From Nematopogon swammerdamellus (lineage: Eukaryota > Arthropoda > Insecta > Lepidoptera > Adelidae): a stretch of 64,000 bases of DNA. The stretch is taken from NCBI GenBank assembly GCA_946902875.1, contig OX336350.1, positions 20,078,048-20,142,047 on the forward strand, given 5' to 3'. Position 1 is the stretch's first letter, and every line of letters starts with the position of its first letter. Below the pieces are notes generated by a model that was not told where the DNA came from, ran no database searches, and worked only from the letters and a program-made list of their open reading frames with translations. A program made the position numbers and the translations under genes. Positions 1-10,884 of the stretch are shown piece after piece.

Positions 1-103
1 GGAAGCACTGACATGGCACCTAGTTCACCCTGTGTTATGGGCTGACATCACGGATGTTGTAGGTGATGTAGCCAACCGTGTCAGGTTCCATAAAAAAAAA
101 AAA
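1..103 (+). repeat. SINE family A, 3' part
   Basis: This is the 3' portion of the commonest short repeat in the window. It contains the recurring core GTTATGGGCTGACATCACGG and ends in GTTTCCAT-like sequence plus an A-run. The 5' part lies outside the window. The same body recurs near 0.7, 1.9, 7.7, 9.2, 24.7, 40.8, 55.1, 61.3 and 61.7 kb. Confidence 0.85.
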
Positions 104-671
104 TTATTTACTTGTATCAAAAAAAGTATCACAGTTAATTTTTTTATTTTTTCGACACCTTTGAATGAAGAAAGTGAACAAAAAAAATTATGTAATAATT
201 ATATTAAAGTCGGGTAAACTTTATACCAAAAAAAAATTACATAAGATTTTTTTTTTTTACATTTTCACATATCATACCACCACCCAAATGGAACACCGCG
301 TCTGACTACGAGCTTCATGTCACACACACATAATTACATAAAGCACATACACTCACCTCACACGCGGAGGTTGACTATAGGGAAGCAGAGGGTTCATGTA
401 CAGGCTTTTAAAGCATTCTGTACTTCTTTTCTTCATATCTAAGAAAATTTTGCAAGCCTAAACTTAAAGTGTAATATGGCAAAACATTAATTTAACAAAA
501 TTTTTTAGTGATATATAAGTCAATGGTTTTTAGGGAGTAGACTAAAGTGAATATAGTTTTAGTACTTATGGGTTACCTACTTAGATTTCCAAATTATTGT
601 AAATAATAATTATTTAGTCACCTGCTGAAATGGACAACGTTATTAAATTCAGCACAACTATTTTTGATTAG
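104..671. other. AT-rich stretch without a gene
   Basis: The stretch is T- and A-rich with homopolymer runs. I see no coding frame, splice-flanked exon or recognised repeat in it. Confidence 0.6.
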
Positions 672-1003
672 TTTTTTTTTTTTTTTATGGAATCTGACAC
701 GGTTGGCTACATCATCTACAACATCCGTGATGTCAGCCCATAACACCGGGTGAACTTGGTGCCACGTCAGTGCTTCCCTTCGGTCGTGCCGGCTACACTG
801 AACTGGACGGAAAACACGAACTATTTACATAGCTGTTTCGACCGACCTTTCATTCAGTGCGGTGGTACCAACCCGGGCGGGTTAAACCCTACCACCTAGT
901 AATATAAGAAGGGAGTCATATCCCTTAGTCGCCTTTAACGACATACACGGGTAGAGATGCAGTGGGGCTATTCTTTTAAAGTACCGGCCTCACACGGCAA
1001 ATT
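672..1003 (-). repeat. SINE family A body with family C head
   Basis: Read on the minus strand, this copy begins with the head seen in family C (GGCCGGTACTTTAAAAG, then AATAGCCCCACTGCAT). It continues without a break into the family A body and ends in an A-run. The same head/body combination recurs at 55,062-55,393. Confidence 0.8.
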
Positions 1004-1164
1004 AGTGCCGGAAACATGTGTTTTGACATTGTGCATTTTACCACACAATACTTATTAGGCATACTCGTATATTTTTTATTTTAGGCAATAATTTGAGACC
1101 GAAGCAGAGCTCTTCATTGTGCGCGTCCACCCTTTTAAGTTTCATACCACGCTAAATACGTATT

Positions 1165-1757
1165 TTTAGGTTTCCGTATCCCATACGGAAGCCTGTTACT
1201 AAGCCTCCGTCCGTCCGTCCGTCCGTCCGTCCGTCCGTCCGTCCGTCCGTCCGTCCGTCCGTCCGTCTGTCCGTCTGTCTGTCCGAGGGCTGTATCCCTT
1301 GGCTGTATCTCTTGAACCGTAATAGGTAGACCGTTGAAACTTTCACAGAATATGCGTTACAATGGCGGATATAACAACAAATAAGAAAAATAAGAAAATG
1401 TTAAAAATTAAGGTGGGCTCCCATACAACAAACGTACAATAAAATTGGATAAAAGATGGCGCCACAGGCTTATATACATTGCATTGTAGATAGCCGCTTC
1501 ATAATCTTTGGTAGTTCCAAAAAAGAATTTTCAGAAGATTGATGTTTGACAGGCCACTTTAAAAAAATAAAGTGACGTAACTATGGTAACAGCTGTCAGT
1601 GGGCAAACATGGAGACCTGACATAACATAAACAAATATCCGATAATTCAAATTCGAAGACCATGCCACCTGAGCGGGTAGGTATCCGCCTATTGATAGCG
1701 GATAGATACGGAAACCTCCGTGCGCGAGTAAAACTCGTACTTGACAGATTTTACAAA
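1165..1757 (+). repeat. Family D repeat with internal (CCGT)n
   Basis: The unit opens with GGTTTCCGTATC and carries a CCGT-type microsatellite at about 1206-1280. It has the motif CTGTATCTCTTGAACCG and closes with GATACGGAAACCTCCG followed by a short palindromic GCGAGTAAAACTCG end. The structure matches 62,085-62,422 and, inverted, 28,744-29,158. It is a non-coding interspersed repeat; the superfamily is not identified. Confidence 0.7.
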
Positions 1758-1924
1758 TAACGTGTTACGCTGGCGCGGCGAAGGTCCGACGTCCCATCTC
1801 GGTCTTGGCTGATTGTCGCAAGTGCGCTATCTACATATTATCAATGACGTATCATGTACTCTTTGCATATTATATACATTTTTATCATCGAATTTAGAAA
1901 GGCGTGTCAATTGGTGTCAATTTT
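1758..1924. other. Unassigned intergenic sequence
   Basis: No gene or recognised repeat is visible. The stretch is T-rich towards its right end, where the next SINE's A-tail (on the minus strand) begins. Confidence 0.5.
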
Positions 1925-2304
1925 TTTTTTGTTTTTTTTTTATGGAAACTCACACGGTTGGCTACATCACCTACAACATCCGTGATGTCAGCCCATAACA
2001 CCGGGTGAACTAGGTGCTATGTCAGTGCTTCCCTTCATTCTGGACGGAAAACACGAACTATTTACATAGCCGTTTCGACCGACGTTTCGCTCAGTGCGGT
2101 GGTACCAACCCGGCCGGGATAAACCCTACCACCAAAGACATTAAACTCCTTTTAATCTCTTTGCCTACCACCCAGTAAGGTAAGAAGGGAAGGGACCTAC
2201 AGTTTAACGTGGAATCCGAACCACGGTCAGCCTCCAACGGTTGGGCGGTCACCCATCCAATAACTGACCGCACCACTGAGCTGCCGAGGCTGACGATCCC
2301 TTAG
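1925..2304 (-). repeat. SINE family A, near full length
   Basis: Minus-strand copy. Its tail is the T-run near 1925. The body matches the family A core, and the head region at about 2215-2304 has a shortened form of the tRNA/5S-like promoter segment with most of the 5S-like block deleted. Confidence 0.8.
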
Positions 2305-2396
2305 TCGACTTTTACAATTAGTCAATTAATTTGACTTCGGCCTTTTCTATGTTCGTTTGGGCTTTTACCGCTGTTACACATTATCGTTCGATTTGT

Positions 2397-2553
2397 ATCG
2401 CTTCTACACATTATCGTTCGATTCGTATCGCTTCTACACTGGTCAAGGAGATCGCCACTTCTCGCGAAACTACGCTCAGCCAGGCCCCATGACAGCTATG
2501 TGGCGGGCGAAGAGGTCGAAGCGATACGAATCGAACGATAATGTGTTGAACAC
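2397..2553. repeat. Short inverted repeat
   Basis: The segment around 2397-2436 (TTATCGTTCGATTCGTATCG) reappears inverted at about 2514-2553. A further direct copy of the left arm precedes it. A small fold-back repeat of unknown family. Confidence 0.6.
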
Positions 2554-2987
2554 AGCCAGTGGCGTGCCTATCATAGGGCTAGGCGGTGCAGTGCACCGGG
2601 GCCCCCAAGCTCAGGGGGCCCCCTGAGCTTAGGACACAGCAAATCTCGAACTGACCTCACGAGAAATGCTACCCCGAGGTGCTACTGGTCGTAAGTGGCT
2701 ACTCCTTAGAGACTATTGGTATTTACTAAATACAGAAGCTATTTATACAAATCAAACATGAAAACTTAGAATAATTCTTCAAAAAATCTCCTCCTAAAAT
2801 TTTACCTGGATGAAATTTTTTATTTTCCTAACAATTTTCGGGAGGTACATTCCTTTCATATTTCCACCGAGTATGTTATATAATTTTGAAGAAAATTTCA
2901 TTGGATTTTAAATGAAAAAGGCTTTTTTACAAATTATCGGCAAGATTTTTAAATAAGTTTGATTCGTATCGATTTGCGGCCCAAGCC
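2554..2987. other. No gene seen
   Basis: AT-rich sequence with a small palindromic GGGGGCCCCC region near 2598-2626. No coding potential that I can support. Confidence 0.5.
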
Positions 2988-3469
2988 ACTTAGTCCAGCA
3001 GTTATGTACTTTTTACCTGAAAAGTATTCCGAAGTTAATGAAATATTTACAGGTTGTTTGGGGGTACAATAGGAATACTATCCTAAGTTTTCGACCTGGA
3101 AGACCCTGTGCAAACTTGGGGGTGGGCAAAAACCTCAAAAATTTTCTGACTTTATTTACAGAAAAATTTCGCTTATATCTCTTAAACTAAGGATATTTTG
3201 TTTACCATATTGCATGACAAAGTTGGAGTATTAAATTTCCTAAAATATCGTTTGTAAACCAGATTGTCAGGCCCAATATTAACGGAGATACAACCGAATC
3301 AAAGTTGGACAAAGTTCCTTAAAATGTAAAAAATAGCAGAAAAACGATGGTTTTGACTTTGACCCTATTTATAACTATTTGTTACCATCATTTCACTGTT
3401 AATTATGTTGATCACTCATCAATATCAACGTCTTGGAAAACCTATGACCCCCCTACCCCTCCCCCTGCC

Positions 3470-4235
3470 CCAAGGTGGTTTTTGATGGTTATCCTGTAGG
3501 GATCACCTATCAAAGCACCGAAGCCTCTGAACGTTATCGGCGTTCTTTGCTTCACTCCTCAACAAAGTTTTTCTTTTCCAAGACAACTTCGATCAGCACG
3601 ATTTCGCAGGCGAAATTTCTTTGCAACGATACCAACAAGATGAACTTCATAACTATGCTGACGAGGGAAATGGAAGCCAGGGGGATCCAAGTGAAGCAGA
3701 CAGTAGAAGACGCCGATGTAATGATTGTGGAGACTGACTGCTGTCTCAGCTGCTGACAGCTGCAGTATGATAGTGTCGTCATAACAGGGAAGACATAGAT
3801 CTTCTGGTGCTTCTCACTGCTTTGGGTTCTTCCAAAAATAATGCTTATTTATAGAAGAGTGGAAAGGGTCACAGCCCCTGTACTGTGTTCATCTCACTCG
3901 TTAGTCGTTGAACGAGGAACGAACCATAGGATATTCTTTTCCTGCATGCGATAAGTGGGTGTGACACCACCTCAGCACCCTTTTGGTATTGGAAAAAAGC
4001 AGGTGATGCAGATGTATAGCAAGAACCCTAGCCTTTTAGAGATCTTGGCGATTTTTAAAGACCCCGAGGCAACGCCAACTCAAATCGCTGACGTCGGAGA
4101 GAAATTCCTTGTGAAACTGTAGGGAGAGGCCATCGAAATTGACAATCTCGAAGAGCTGATATACCACATTTTTTCCAGTCGTGGTGAAGCCCAAATGTCT
4201 ACTTGCCAGACTGACACCAACTAGAGGTGCCGCCA
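3470..4235 (+). pseudogene. FEN/XPG (PIN-like) nuclease fragment, frameshifted
   Basis: Several frames must be combined to follow this coding remnant. An early segment reads VVFDGYPVG; a middle segment DADVMIVET is followed by EDIDLLVLLTAL; then comes SGCDTTSAPF and, after a frameshift, FGIGKKQVMQMY. The order (an early Asp-Gly, a mid Asp cluster, a second Asp pair, then a Gly-rich G-I-G-K-K helix-turn motif) is the layout of PIN/FEN-type 5' nucleases with an H3TH motif. Comparable proteins occur in many invertebrate genomes, often in repeat contexts. Stops and frameshifts show it cannot make protein. The family assignment is from motif order only; it could be another DNA-binding HhH protein. 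Confidence 0.55.
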
Positions 4236-4516
4236 AATACTTTATTATATTACTATTCTTATTTTATATCTTTATTTACACATTTTCTCTTTATAACAAT
4301 TTTACATCTTTATAAACTAAAAATTAAAATCAAAAATTGATATAAAAACAAGTAGAGTTCCACCACCGGCGGCGGCGGGGCGGACCCAGGCTACCCATGG
4401 TCGGGTCCCAAAGAGAGAAATCTCCGGACTATGCGCGCAGTGTGGAGCAGGGCTGCCTTCTGGATCTGACCCTTGACCCAACCACTCAGCCAGAGCCATT
4501 AGGTTTTCCAAGACGT
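4236..4516 (-). mobile_element. LINE 3' end (same family as 19.6-20.1 kb)
   Basis: On the minus strand a frame resembling WVKGQ..., then ARIVRRFLSLGPDH, is followed by a proline-coding CCGCCGCCGCCGG stretch and an A-rich tail. The same order occurs at 19,556-20,141. It is a 5'-truncated non-LTR retrotransposon nested in the 2,988-4,906 element. Confidence 0.7.
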
Positions 4517-4971
4517 TGATATCACCATATTTTTTCTGATATTTCTTACATCATAAGAAACTTTGTCTAATTTTGATCGGCTGTATCTCCGTTAATATTG
4601 GGCCTGAAAATGTGGTTCACCAACGAAATTTTAGGAAAGGAAATTTAATGCTCTCCAACTTTGTCATGCAATGTACTAAGCAAAATATCCTTAGTTTAAG
4701 AGATATAAGCAAAAAGCTGAAAAAAGTCAGAAACATTTTGAGGTTTTTGCCCACCCCCATGTTAGCACAAGCTCCTCGAGGTCGAAAACTTAGGATGGTC
4801 TTCCTAGTGTATCCCAAAATAACCTGTAATTAATTTAACTGTCATTAATTCGGAATACTTTCCCGCTAACCCCACCTTTTTTCGACATGTCGACTGGACT
4901 AACTAACACATTCACACAATAGCGTCATATTCGTATACTCGGCATGACGTGACGTACGTAAAAAAAACATA

Positions 4972-5294
4972 AAACCGACTTCCTAAAAAAAGTAAAACTA
5001 AAAAACTATTTAAAATAAAAATATAAAAACCGCCTTCAAAAATATATGAAATAAAAACCTAAAAAAAAACGAACCCTAGAGTTGAAGGCGGTGCTAAAGC
5101 AAGCAAAAATGATGCATGAAAGAAAACATGAGTGGATGATAATATCCTTTGTGATTTGTGTAGCCTTTTTAGCACCGCCTTCAACTCTAGGGTTCGTTTT
5201 TTTTTAGGTTTTTATTTCATATATTTTTGAAGGCGGTTTTTATATTTTTATTTTAAATAGTTTTTTAGTTTTACTTTTTTTAGGAAGTGCGTTT
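4972..5294. repeat. Long hairpin repeat (copy 1)
   Basis: Left and right arms of about 125 bp are inverted copies. They run from AAACCGACTTCCT on the left to the mirrored end on the right, and include AACCCTAGAGTTGAAGGCGG and its inverse. The loop of about 70 bp spans roughly 5098-5168. A GC-rich palindrome (GGCGGAATCGC...GCGATTCCGCC) follows at 5361-5400. Near-identical copies lie at 40,199-40,522 and 56,640-56,850. Confidence 0.85.
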
Positions 5295-5448
5295 TATGTT
5301 TTTTAAAACTTTTTTTTTATTTCACAGTTTTTTTTAGTAATTTTTTGCTATTAATGTACTCGGCGGAATCGCTCGGCCTTCGGCCTCGCGATTCCGCCTC
5401 GCTTTCCAATCCGATCTTGACCCAATTAAAATAGGACCACGTCAGCTT

Positions 5449-5580
5449 CGATAGCTCAGTGGTGCAGACAGTCAACTGTCGCTATTGAATGTTAAGCAAC
5501 GCTGGGTGCGGTCAGTACTTGTATGGGTGACCGTTGACCGTTGGAGGCTGACCGAGGTTCGGATTCCTCGTAAAACTGTA
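5449..5580 (+). repeat. SINE family A head, split by insertion
   Basis: The head contains a tRNA-type A box (TAGCTCAGTGG), a 5S-rRNA-like block (TTAAGCAACGC ... GGTCAGTACTTG ... ATGGGTGACCG) and a T-arm-like CGAGGTTCGGATTCCTCG. The SINE stops abruptly at AAACTGTA and resumes at 9,162, after the inserted element. Confidence 0.85.
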
Positions 5581-6936
5581 TAGTACAAGATCCATTTCTG
5601 AAAAGCCTTCAAATAACGGTTTCCGTGGGACATAGCTCGGCCATACCGACAACTGGTATGTACGTGTTCGGGCTGTTCTCCTGAAAACCATAAGTGCGGT
5701 AGTCACTTTCTAAAATAGTGGAGGGGGTAGTTATGACGTCATAAAGATGGCGGCCGGGCCTGTCATTCTAGGCGGTATATCTCGATAGTTACTGGACCGA
5801 TTTACTTCATTAAGGTGTCAAAAAAAAGCTAATAGAATGACGATTATTCGATCTCTTACAATAGTTTATGTTGAACTAATACGAAACTAAATATTTACAA
5901 AAAACTGACAATTCGAAAAAAAATATTTTTTAATTTTTTAAATAGCTCGGTAACCATCAGGATTTTGGAAATTTAGGTTATAATAAAGCGCATAGCTGTA
6001 TTCAAGAGGATCATAGTGAACTTTAAATCATAACGATAGAGTAATAAACAACGGAGCTACAGTCATTTAAGTGAGCGTTGGTAGCGTCAAGCTCAGCGCG
6101 GTAACGTAAGTACCTACTGTTGACGACTCGGCCGACCGCAAATATACCAATACCGAAGATCACCATCCATCCATCCATTGAGATTTTCATATAATTTTTT
6201 TGTTTCTGAATTAGGACATATCTTTAAATATGTTAAGATACCTAGGTATGTAAGTTTTGAGTACCTAAGGTATGTAAAGACTTTCTGTACTAAATTTTAT
6301 AATTTTTTTCGACAATTCTGTCTTTTTACCCGACGGCGACGTTAGGAGGAGTGTAATGTGTTAAGGTCTAAAGTGTGAATCTGTGTGTTTCTGTACATAC
6401 ATATATTACAGTTCGGAACTCTGCCCCAATTACTTCATAATGACTGGAAACGTGGCCATGTCTGTGCTATACTACATTGGTCGCGGTCCGGTCCCGCTCG
6501 CCGCGCCGTCGCACTATTGGCCAAAGTGCCACTTTTCGGTCATAAATCTGTATCTTCTAAACTAGAATACCTTCCTTGACAATTTTTTTTATGGTATTAC
6601 TTGAATAGTTTATCTTCAAAAAACAGTAACATTTGATTGCAAATAATATTTATTATTAATAAAAAAAAAAATCCTAAAATATAAAATAATGTATTACTAA
6701 ACTATGAAAATAAGATAAAAAATTATTATGTTCATTTACCAATAAAGTATCAACTTTTATATAATATAATAATAAAAACATTTTCGTACCTATAATTGTG
6801 ATAAATAAAAAATTAAACATTAAATATTAAACGCATTAAATGCGCTTACAGGATAGCACCTGTTTTTTGCTTCCTGAATTTTATTATAAGAAGGGAAGAC
6901 GATGGAGTACCTTTCCAATAAACAGCTTCACAAATA

Positions 6937-7345
6937 TTTTTATTGCACTTTAGTCAGATCTAAAGACACTAAAGCTTCATCGTCGTTGAATTGAAAAAAA
7001 TTTGCAGAATTTCCTTTGATAATTTCATTGCAGTTTTTCTTGTTTTATTGAGTTGCGTACGACACGTATTATTTTAACATTGGAGGCTTCATCTTTTTCG
7101 CCAATTGAATTCACTCCTTTAATGTACTCGTATGAATGATAGACGTTGTCCAAACCAGATTCCCCAAAAAGTTTCACAGCTTTACGATTTTGTATACTCT
7201 CTGATGAAATTGCGTAGTCCTTGCAAGGTCGATCGGACAAAATGTAATGCTCCTTTATATATTTTTTTGCACTTGAGATAATATGGTTCCATTTTTCAAG
7301 AATCACAGTGGATAGCCCACCTTTAGAATACTTGAAAGACGCCAT
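6937..7345 (-). pseudogene. Unidentified small gene inside TIR element
   Basis: An ATG at 7345 opens a 106-codon frame that ends at 7025. A second frame continues coding-like sequence rich in acidic residues (to about 6937), ending in a stop that overlaps an AATAAA signal. Joining them needs a frameshift or a tiny intron. The composition is Lys/Ser/Ile-rich with no cysteines, signal peptide or membrane segment. I do not recognise the family. It may be transposon cargo, or a leftover of the element's own protein. Confidence 0.35.
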
Positions 7346-7707
7346 ATAGTTTCAGAAACACTACACTGCACTCATCTGGCACGAATATTCAGGCAGTACA
7401 GTGTGTAAATGTACCACCCCTCACAGAATGGCTTATATTCGTACGAAAAAAATGTGGCGTGTGTAATATCTCCTTACACTCTGTGGTTCAGAAATGGTGT
7501 GCAAAACATAAATAACACAAAACACACCTGGTGTAAGTACATATATAATCATATCATAGTTTTAACCGCAATTGTTTCCGTTACGAAGTAGCTATACCTA
7601 CCGTGAGAATGCTGAGGTTGTAGTGTATTTTCTTTGCATAATTTATACATTCAGTCTCTTAAATCAGTACTCTTAAGTTAACTTTTCAAATAAAATCATT
7701 TAAAATC

Positions 7708-8068
7708 AGCCTGGGTAGCTCAGTGGTGCGGTCGGTGTTAAGACGAGACGGAAGTTACCTTTCTCCATACTCCATACAAAATCGTCTTTCGGCATTTATG
7801 TTATCTCGCCCCCTAAACCTTATCCGATTATAAATTTTTTTTTATTAGGTAGGGCTTATCCCGTCCGAGTTGTTACCACCGCACTGAATGAAACGTCGGT
7901 CGAAACCGCTATGTAAATATTTCGTGTTTTCCGTCCAGTTCAGTGTAGCCGACATGAAATGAAGGGAAGAATTGACATGGCACCTAGTTCACACGGAGTT
8001 ATGGGCTGACATCACGGATGTTGTAGGAGGTGTAGCCAACCGTGTCAGTTTCCATAAAAAAATAATAA
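7708..8068 (+). repeat. SINE family A, full-length variant
   Basis: The head GCCTGGGTAGCTCAGTGGTG is a tRNA-like A-box region, but the 5S-like block is absent. The standard family A body and A-rich tail follow. It is nested inside the 3.6-kb TIR element, so it inserted later than that element. Confidence 0.8.
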
Positions 8069-9161
8069 AATAAAATTTAAAAAAAATCATTCACGCGAAC
8101 GCTCCGAGCGTGCGAACAGCGCGCATATTTTTTTAATTTTCGTGCCAATTTGCAGAGTTTTGCAGAAAGTTGTTTATTGATTCTAAATAAACAGTGTACT
8201 GGCTATATAAAACCATTATAATATTCACCCGGACAGACCCTGATACCATTTGAAAGCTTAGATGAAAATTGTAGTTTTAGATAAATTTCGCGTTTTCGTT
8301 AGTGCTTTAAATAAGGAATGATATCTTTAAAAAACCCAACACAGTTACCTAAAATGCTTTTCGAATATGTATGGGTTTCTATATGTTTACTTAAGTATTT
8401 TTGAGGAAAATATACATAAAATATATGCGCTCCCTTAATATGCGGATGTTTGCGCAAAGAATTTGTTCAACTTTCAAGCGTCATATAACTGAGGAAATTC
8501 AACTAAAATCTAAAATATGTACGTATTAAACAAGTACATTTCATGGCCTATCGAACCAACTCATTACCCCAGGTGGTATGTTGCCAAAACCATTTTTGTC
8601 AGTTGCTTGTATGGGGGCTGTCCATAGTGCGTCGCCGCGCGCCCGACCGCTACAGCCAGCTTGACGCTACCAACGATCACTTAAATGACTGTAGCTCCGT
8701 TGTTTATATCTCAATCGTTATGATTTAAAGATCATTATAATCGTCTTGAATATAGCTATGCGTTTTATTATAACCAAAATTTCCAAAATCCTGATGGTTA
8801 CCGAGCTATTTTAAAAATAAAAAAAATATTTTTTCCGAAATGTCGGTTTTTTGTAAATATTTAGTTTCGTATTAGTTTAACATAAACTATAGTAAGAGAT
8901 CGAATAATCCTCATTCTATTAGCTTTTTTTTGACACCTTAATGAAGGAAATCGGTCGAGTAACTATCGAGATATACCGCCTAGAATGACAGGCCCGGCCG
9001 CCATCTTTATGACGTCATAACTATCCCCTCCACTATTTTAGAAAGTGACTACCGCACTTATGGTGTTCAGGAGAACAGCCCGAACACGTACATACCAGTA
9101 GTTGGTATGGCCGAGGTATGTCCCACGGAAATTACCTAAATTTCACTTGGATCCCGCACTA

Positions 9162-9382
9162 GTAGGTCCCTTCCCTCCTAATCTTACTTGGTGGTAGGGT
9201 TTAACCTGCCCGGGTTGGTACCACCGCACTGAATTAAACGTCGGTCGAAACGGCTATGTAAATAGTTTGTGTTTTCCGACCAGTTCAGTGTAGTCAGCAC
9301 GATCAAAGGGGGAAGCACTGACATGGCACTTAGTTTACCCGGTGTTATGGGCTGACATCACGAACGTTGTAGGTGATGTTGA
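9162..9382 (+). repeat. SINE family A, remainder after insertion
   Basis: The sequence resumes the SINE interrupted at 5,580. It shares diagnostic variants (GAATTAAACG, TGTAGTCAGCACG) with the copy at 40.8 kb, which confirms they are the same repeat lineage. Confidence 0.85.
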
Positions 9383-9950
9383 AGAACTTAGTAGAATGGA
9401 CAGACATAAACGTGTTACCGAACCCTACTTTTATTATAAAATTACCGTCGGAGGACCTTGGTTGAAAATTGTGAAATTTAGTAGAACGGACAGACATACA
9501 TTTGTTACGGAACCCTACTTTTATTATAAAATAACCGTCGGAGGGCCTTGGTTGAAAATTGTAAAATTTAGTAGAACGGACAGACATACATTTGTTACGG
9601 AACCCTACATTCATTTTGAAATAAATGTTAAATTTTGTAGAACGGACAGACATGCATTTGTTACGGAACCCTACATTCATCTTGCAGAACTTAGTAGACT
9701 GGACAGACATAAACGTGTTACGGAACCCTACTTTTATTATAAAATAACCGTCGGAAGACCTTGGTTGAAAATTGTAAAATTTAGTAGAACGGATAGACAT
9801 GCATATGTTACGGAACTCTACATTCATTTTGAAATAAATGTTAAATTTAGTAGAACAGACAGACATGCATTTGTTACGGAACCCTACATTCATTTTGCAG
9901 AACTTAGTAGAATGGACAGACATAAACGTGTTACCGAACCCTACTTAACA
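9383..9950 (+). repeat. Composite minisatellite
   Basis: Tandem modules are built from a core TTTAGTAGAACGGACAGACAT plus TTACGGAACCCTAC, with or without a longer TAACCGTCGGAGG-containing spacer. Both strands stay open for about 190 codons because the modules keep frame; I take this as a repeat artefact, not a gene. A shorter version of the array is at 41,010-41,215. Confidence 0.8.
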
Positions 9951-10300
9951 GTTGCACTCCGGGAGTGCCGGCAGATCCCGTGCCACTCTAACTTAACCCT
10001 TAATGCAATGACTTAAGGTTTCATTTTAAAAATGACGCTGACGCGATGTCGCGAGTTATACATTTTTTACCCACCTAAAAAAGAGCCAAGCGCCGCTAAA
10101 GAAGTTTTCACTTCAAAAACCTCAGGGTTATCCCCTTTCAAATAAAAAAAAAGAATTTTCAAAATCGGCCCACAATTTTATTGACGGAGTAATCGCGTAA
10201 CAAACATCCAAAAAAAGAAAACATACCGTCGAATTGAGAATCTCTTAGGTCTAAAGTAAATTTCTCGTGAAGACAAATGCAACGAGCCCAAACACGATGG
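9951..10300 (+). repeat. Composite repeat tail, shared with 41.2-41.56 kb
   Basis: The block from GCACTCCGGGAGTGCCGGCA to AACGAGCCCAAACACGATG is duplicated almost exactly at 41,220-41,557. Read in reverse it belongs to the AACCGACTTC...GGAGGAGG (family E) repeat group. Confidence 0.75.
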
Positions 10301-10400
10301 GTTTATCATGTGTAGTTTAGGAGTTCCTATGGCCACCTTTTGTCTCCATCATCAGACCAGCTCGATGGTACTCGGTACAGTAGGTACCGGTCAGGTACCA
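10301..10400. repeat. Repeat fragment shared with 54.4 kb
   Basis: About 95 bp (GGGTTTATCATGTGTAGTTT to GGTACCGGTCAGG) match 54,421-54,530. The internal TCCATCATCAGACC is also found in every unit of the 26-28.6 kb satellite. Confidence 0.7.
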
Positions 10401-10884
10401 TAATAAAATAAGCGCACCTGGCCGGTCGGAAAAGATAAAATATTTCAAATTTAGAATATTCATGAAACAAGGGTCCGAATATGTATCACTAGTATATCGA
10501 TTCATGTATTTCAACAGGACAGAGAAAATTTCAAAATATTAGGTATTTAATACTTTTTAGTCCTTTTTTTGTTTTTTGGAAATAGGTTTAATATTTTTTA
10601 AAACAGTTTTTATTTCATTCTTTTTAGTAATAAATATTACATAAAAAAGAATAATCGAAATCGAATAATCGAAATCGATTGAAGTGGTACAGAATTATTC
10701 GCCATATGTGTCAGACTGCAAATTGCTGAATAAGTCCACATCACAAAAGTTTTGCTGAAGGTAACCACAATTGGTAACCACACACCATACTAATTTATCA
10801 AACTGAAAATTGCCGAAAACGACCACATCACAAGTTTTGCTGAAGGTAACCACACACCATAGTATTATGCTGATTTTTCGAAAA
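10401..10884. repeat. AT-rich spacer with two-copy tandem repeat
   Basis: The left part (10,401-10,690) shows nothing recognisable. Around 10,705-10,865 a unit containing CATCACAA(AA)GTTTTGCTGAAGG and AACCACACACCATA is present twice in tandem. No gene is visible. Confidence 0.5.

Larger units (their letters stand above)
2988..4906. mobile_element. TIR element carrying nuclease-gene remnant
   Basis: About 330 bp at the left (roughly 2988-3315) reappear inverted at the right (roughly 4570-4906). Shared blocks include GTATTCCGAA, CCTAAGTTTTCGACCT, GGGGGTGGGCAAAAACCT and AGGCCCAATATTAACGGAGA. Between the arms lie a decayed FEN/XPG-like nuclease reading region and a nested LINE 3' end. Arms diverge by substitutions and small indels, so the insertion is old. 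I do not recognise the transposon superfamily, and no transposase is visible. Confidence 0.65.
5581..9161. mobile_element. 3.6-kb TIR element inserted in SINE A
   Basis: The first and last roughly 530 bp are inverted copies of each other (about 5581-6110 and 8632-9161). They start TAGTACAAGATCC and, inverted, TAGTGCGGGATCC, and both contain GTTCGGGCTGTTCTCCTGAA and AAGATGGCGGCCGGGCCTGT. The insertion interrupts a SINE A copy whose unbroken paralogue is present at 40.7-41.0 kb. The three bases GTA flank both ends, consistent with a 3-bp target duplication. The interior holds one unidentified minus-strand reading frame and a nested SINE. No transposase was recognised, so this is probably a non-autonomous DNA transposon. 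Confidence 0.75.

Noticed and set aside
9342..10016. A 224-codon frame with repeated DRHKRVTEPY motifs
   Set aside because: It starts without an ATG inside a SINE, the opposite strand is equally open, and the paralogue at 41 kb has a different module number. This is best explained as an in-frame minisatellite.
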